Positions 7,911 to 7,968 of a stretch of DNA of 7,968 bases are shown here, one piece after another. How positions within the stretch are numbered: the first letter of the stretch is position 1; every line of letters starts with the position of its first letter. Position numbers and translations under genes: made by a program. Source of the stretch: UPXZ01 sp035402725 (GTDB taxonomy: Bacteria; Bacteroidota; Bacteroidia; Bacteroidales; Paludibacteraceae); NCBI GenBank assembly GCA_035402725.1, contig DAONDU010000120.1:1-7968 (forward strand), given 5' to 3'. The notes below the pieces were generated by a model. The model ran no database searches. It saw only the letters and a list, made by a program, of their open reading frames with translations, and was not told where the DNA came from.

Positions 7911-7968
7911 TTAGCTGATACTCTTCTCATGACAAGTTATAGTTTCATCTCCATTTTCGTCTAAATTA
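7911..7968 (-). CDS. Possible C-terminal end of an upstream gene (partial)
   Basis: Reading leftward from the right edge, one frame is open for 18 codons and ends at TAA (7913-7911). The residues are NLDENGDETITCHEKSIS. The other two minus-strand frames meet stops within a few codons. The stop lies 50 bases before the helicase start, a spacing that fits an operon. The tail is hydrophilic and carries no motif, so no function can be given. An 18-codon open stretch occurs often by chance, so this is a weak call that only the neighbouring sequence can settle. Confidence 0.3.
   Translation of the reverse strand, partial: NLDENGDETITCHEKSIS

Noticed and set aside
1..7968. CRISPR array, tRNA, rRNA, insertion sequence or integrase
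   Set aside because: No regularly spaced repeats, tRNA-like folds, rRNA signatures, transposase motifs or terminal inverted repeats were seen.

Overview
The window is most probably from a member of the Bacteroidota, in a draft or metagenome assembly. The evidence is indirect. A promoter-like TAnnTTTG box lies at 27-34 (minus strand), the leaders are A-rich, composition is low to moderate GC, and the proteins have a Bacteroidales-like flavour. No rRNA, tRNA, CRISPR array, transposase or integrase is visible, so the genus cannot be named.

All convincing genes lie on the minus strand and read from right to left. Bases 7911-7968 may hold the last 18 codons of an upstream gene. Next is a 1125-residue SNF2-type (superfamily 2) helicase with an N-terminal phospholipase-D-type nuclease domain (7860-4483). 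After 10 bases comes a large Eco57I-type adenine DNA methyltransferase (4472-1030). It overlaps by 4 bases (ATGA) a 257-residue HEPN-domain protein with an intact RHDIVH motif (1033-260). The spacing and overlap indicate one operon.

The methyltransferase looks broken by 100 N (2781-2880), but the break is an assembly artefact. Exactly 55 bases before the gap (2726-2780) recur right after it (2881-2935). Collapsing the duplicate and the Ns removes 155 bases and restores one uninterrupted frame of 1095 residues. The gene is composite in base content: GC is high around the catalytic core, then falls sharply just after the NPPY motif into the presumed target-recognition domain.

The likely role is defence against foreign DNA. 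The methyltransferase would mark self DNA, the helicase-nuclease would translocate on and cut unmarked DNA, and the HEPN protein, a predicted RNase, would act as an accessory or suicide effector. The helicase-then-methyltransferase order resembles the DrmD-DrmMI pair of class 1 DISARM, but a HEPN gene stands where drmA would be expected. This is inference from domains and gene order.

The remaining 259 bases at the left are non-coding as far as I can tell. They hold a weak terminator-like hairpin after the HEPN gene, a second hairpin with a nested direct repeat, several TTCGGTA motifs, and a leftward promoter whose spacer carries a near-perfect 22-base palindrome, a candidate operator for a gene beyond the left edge.
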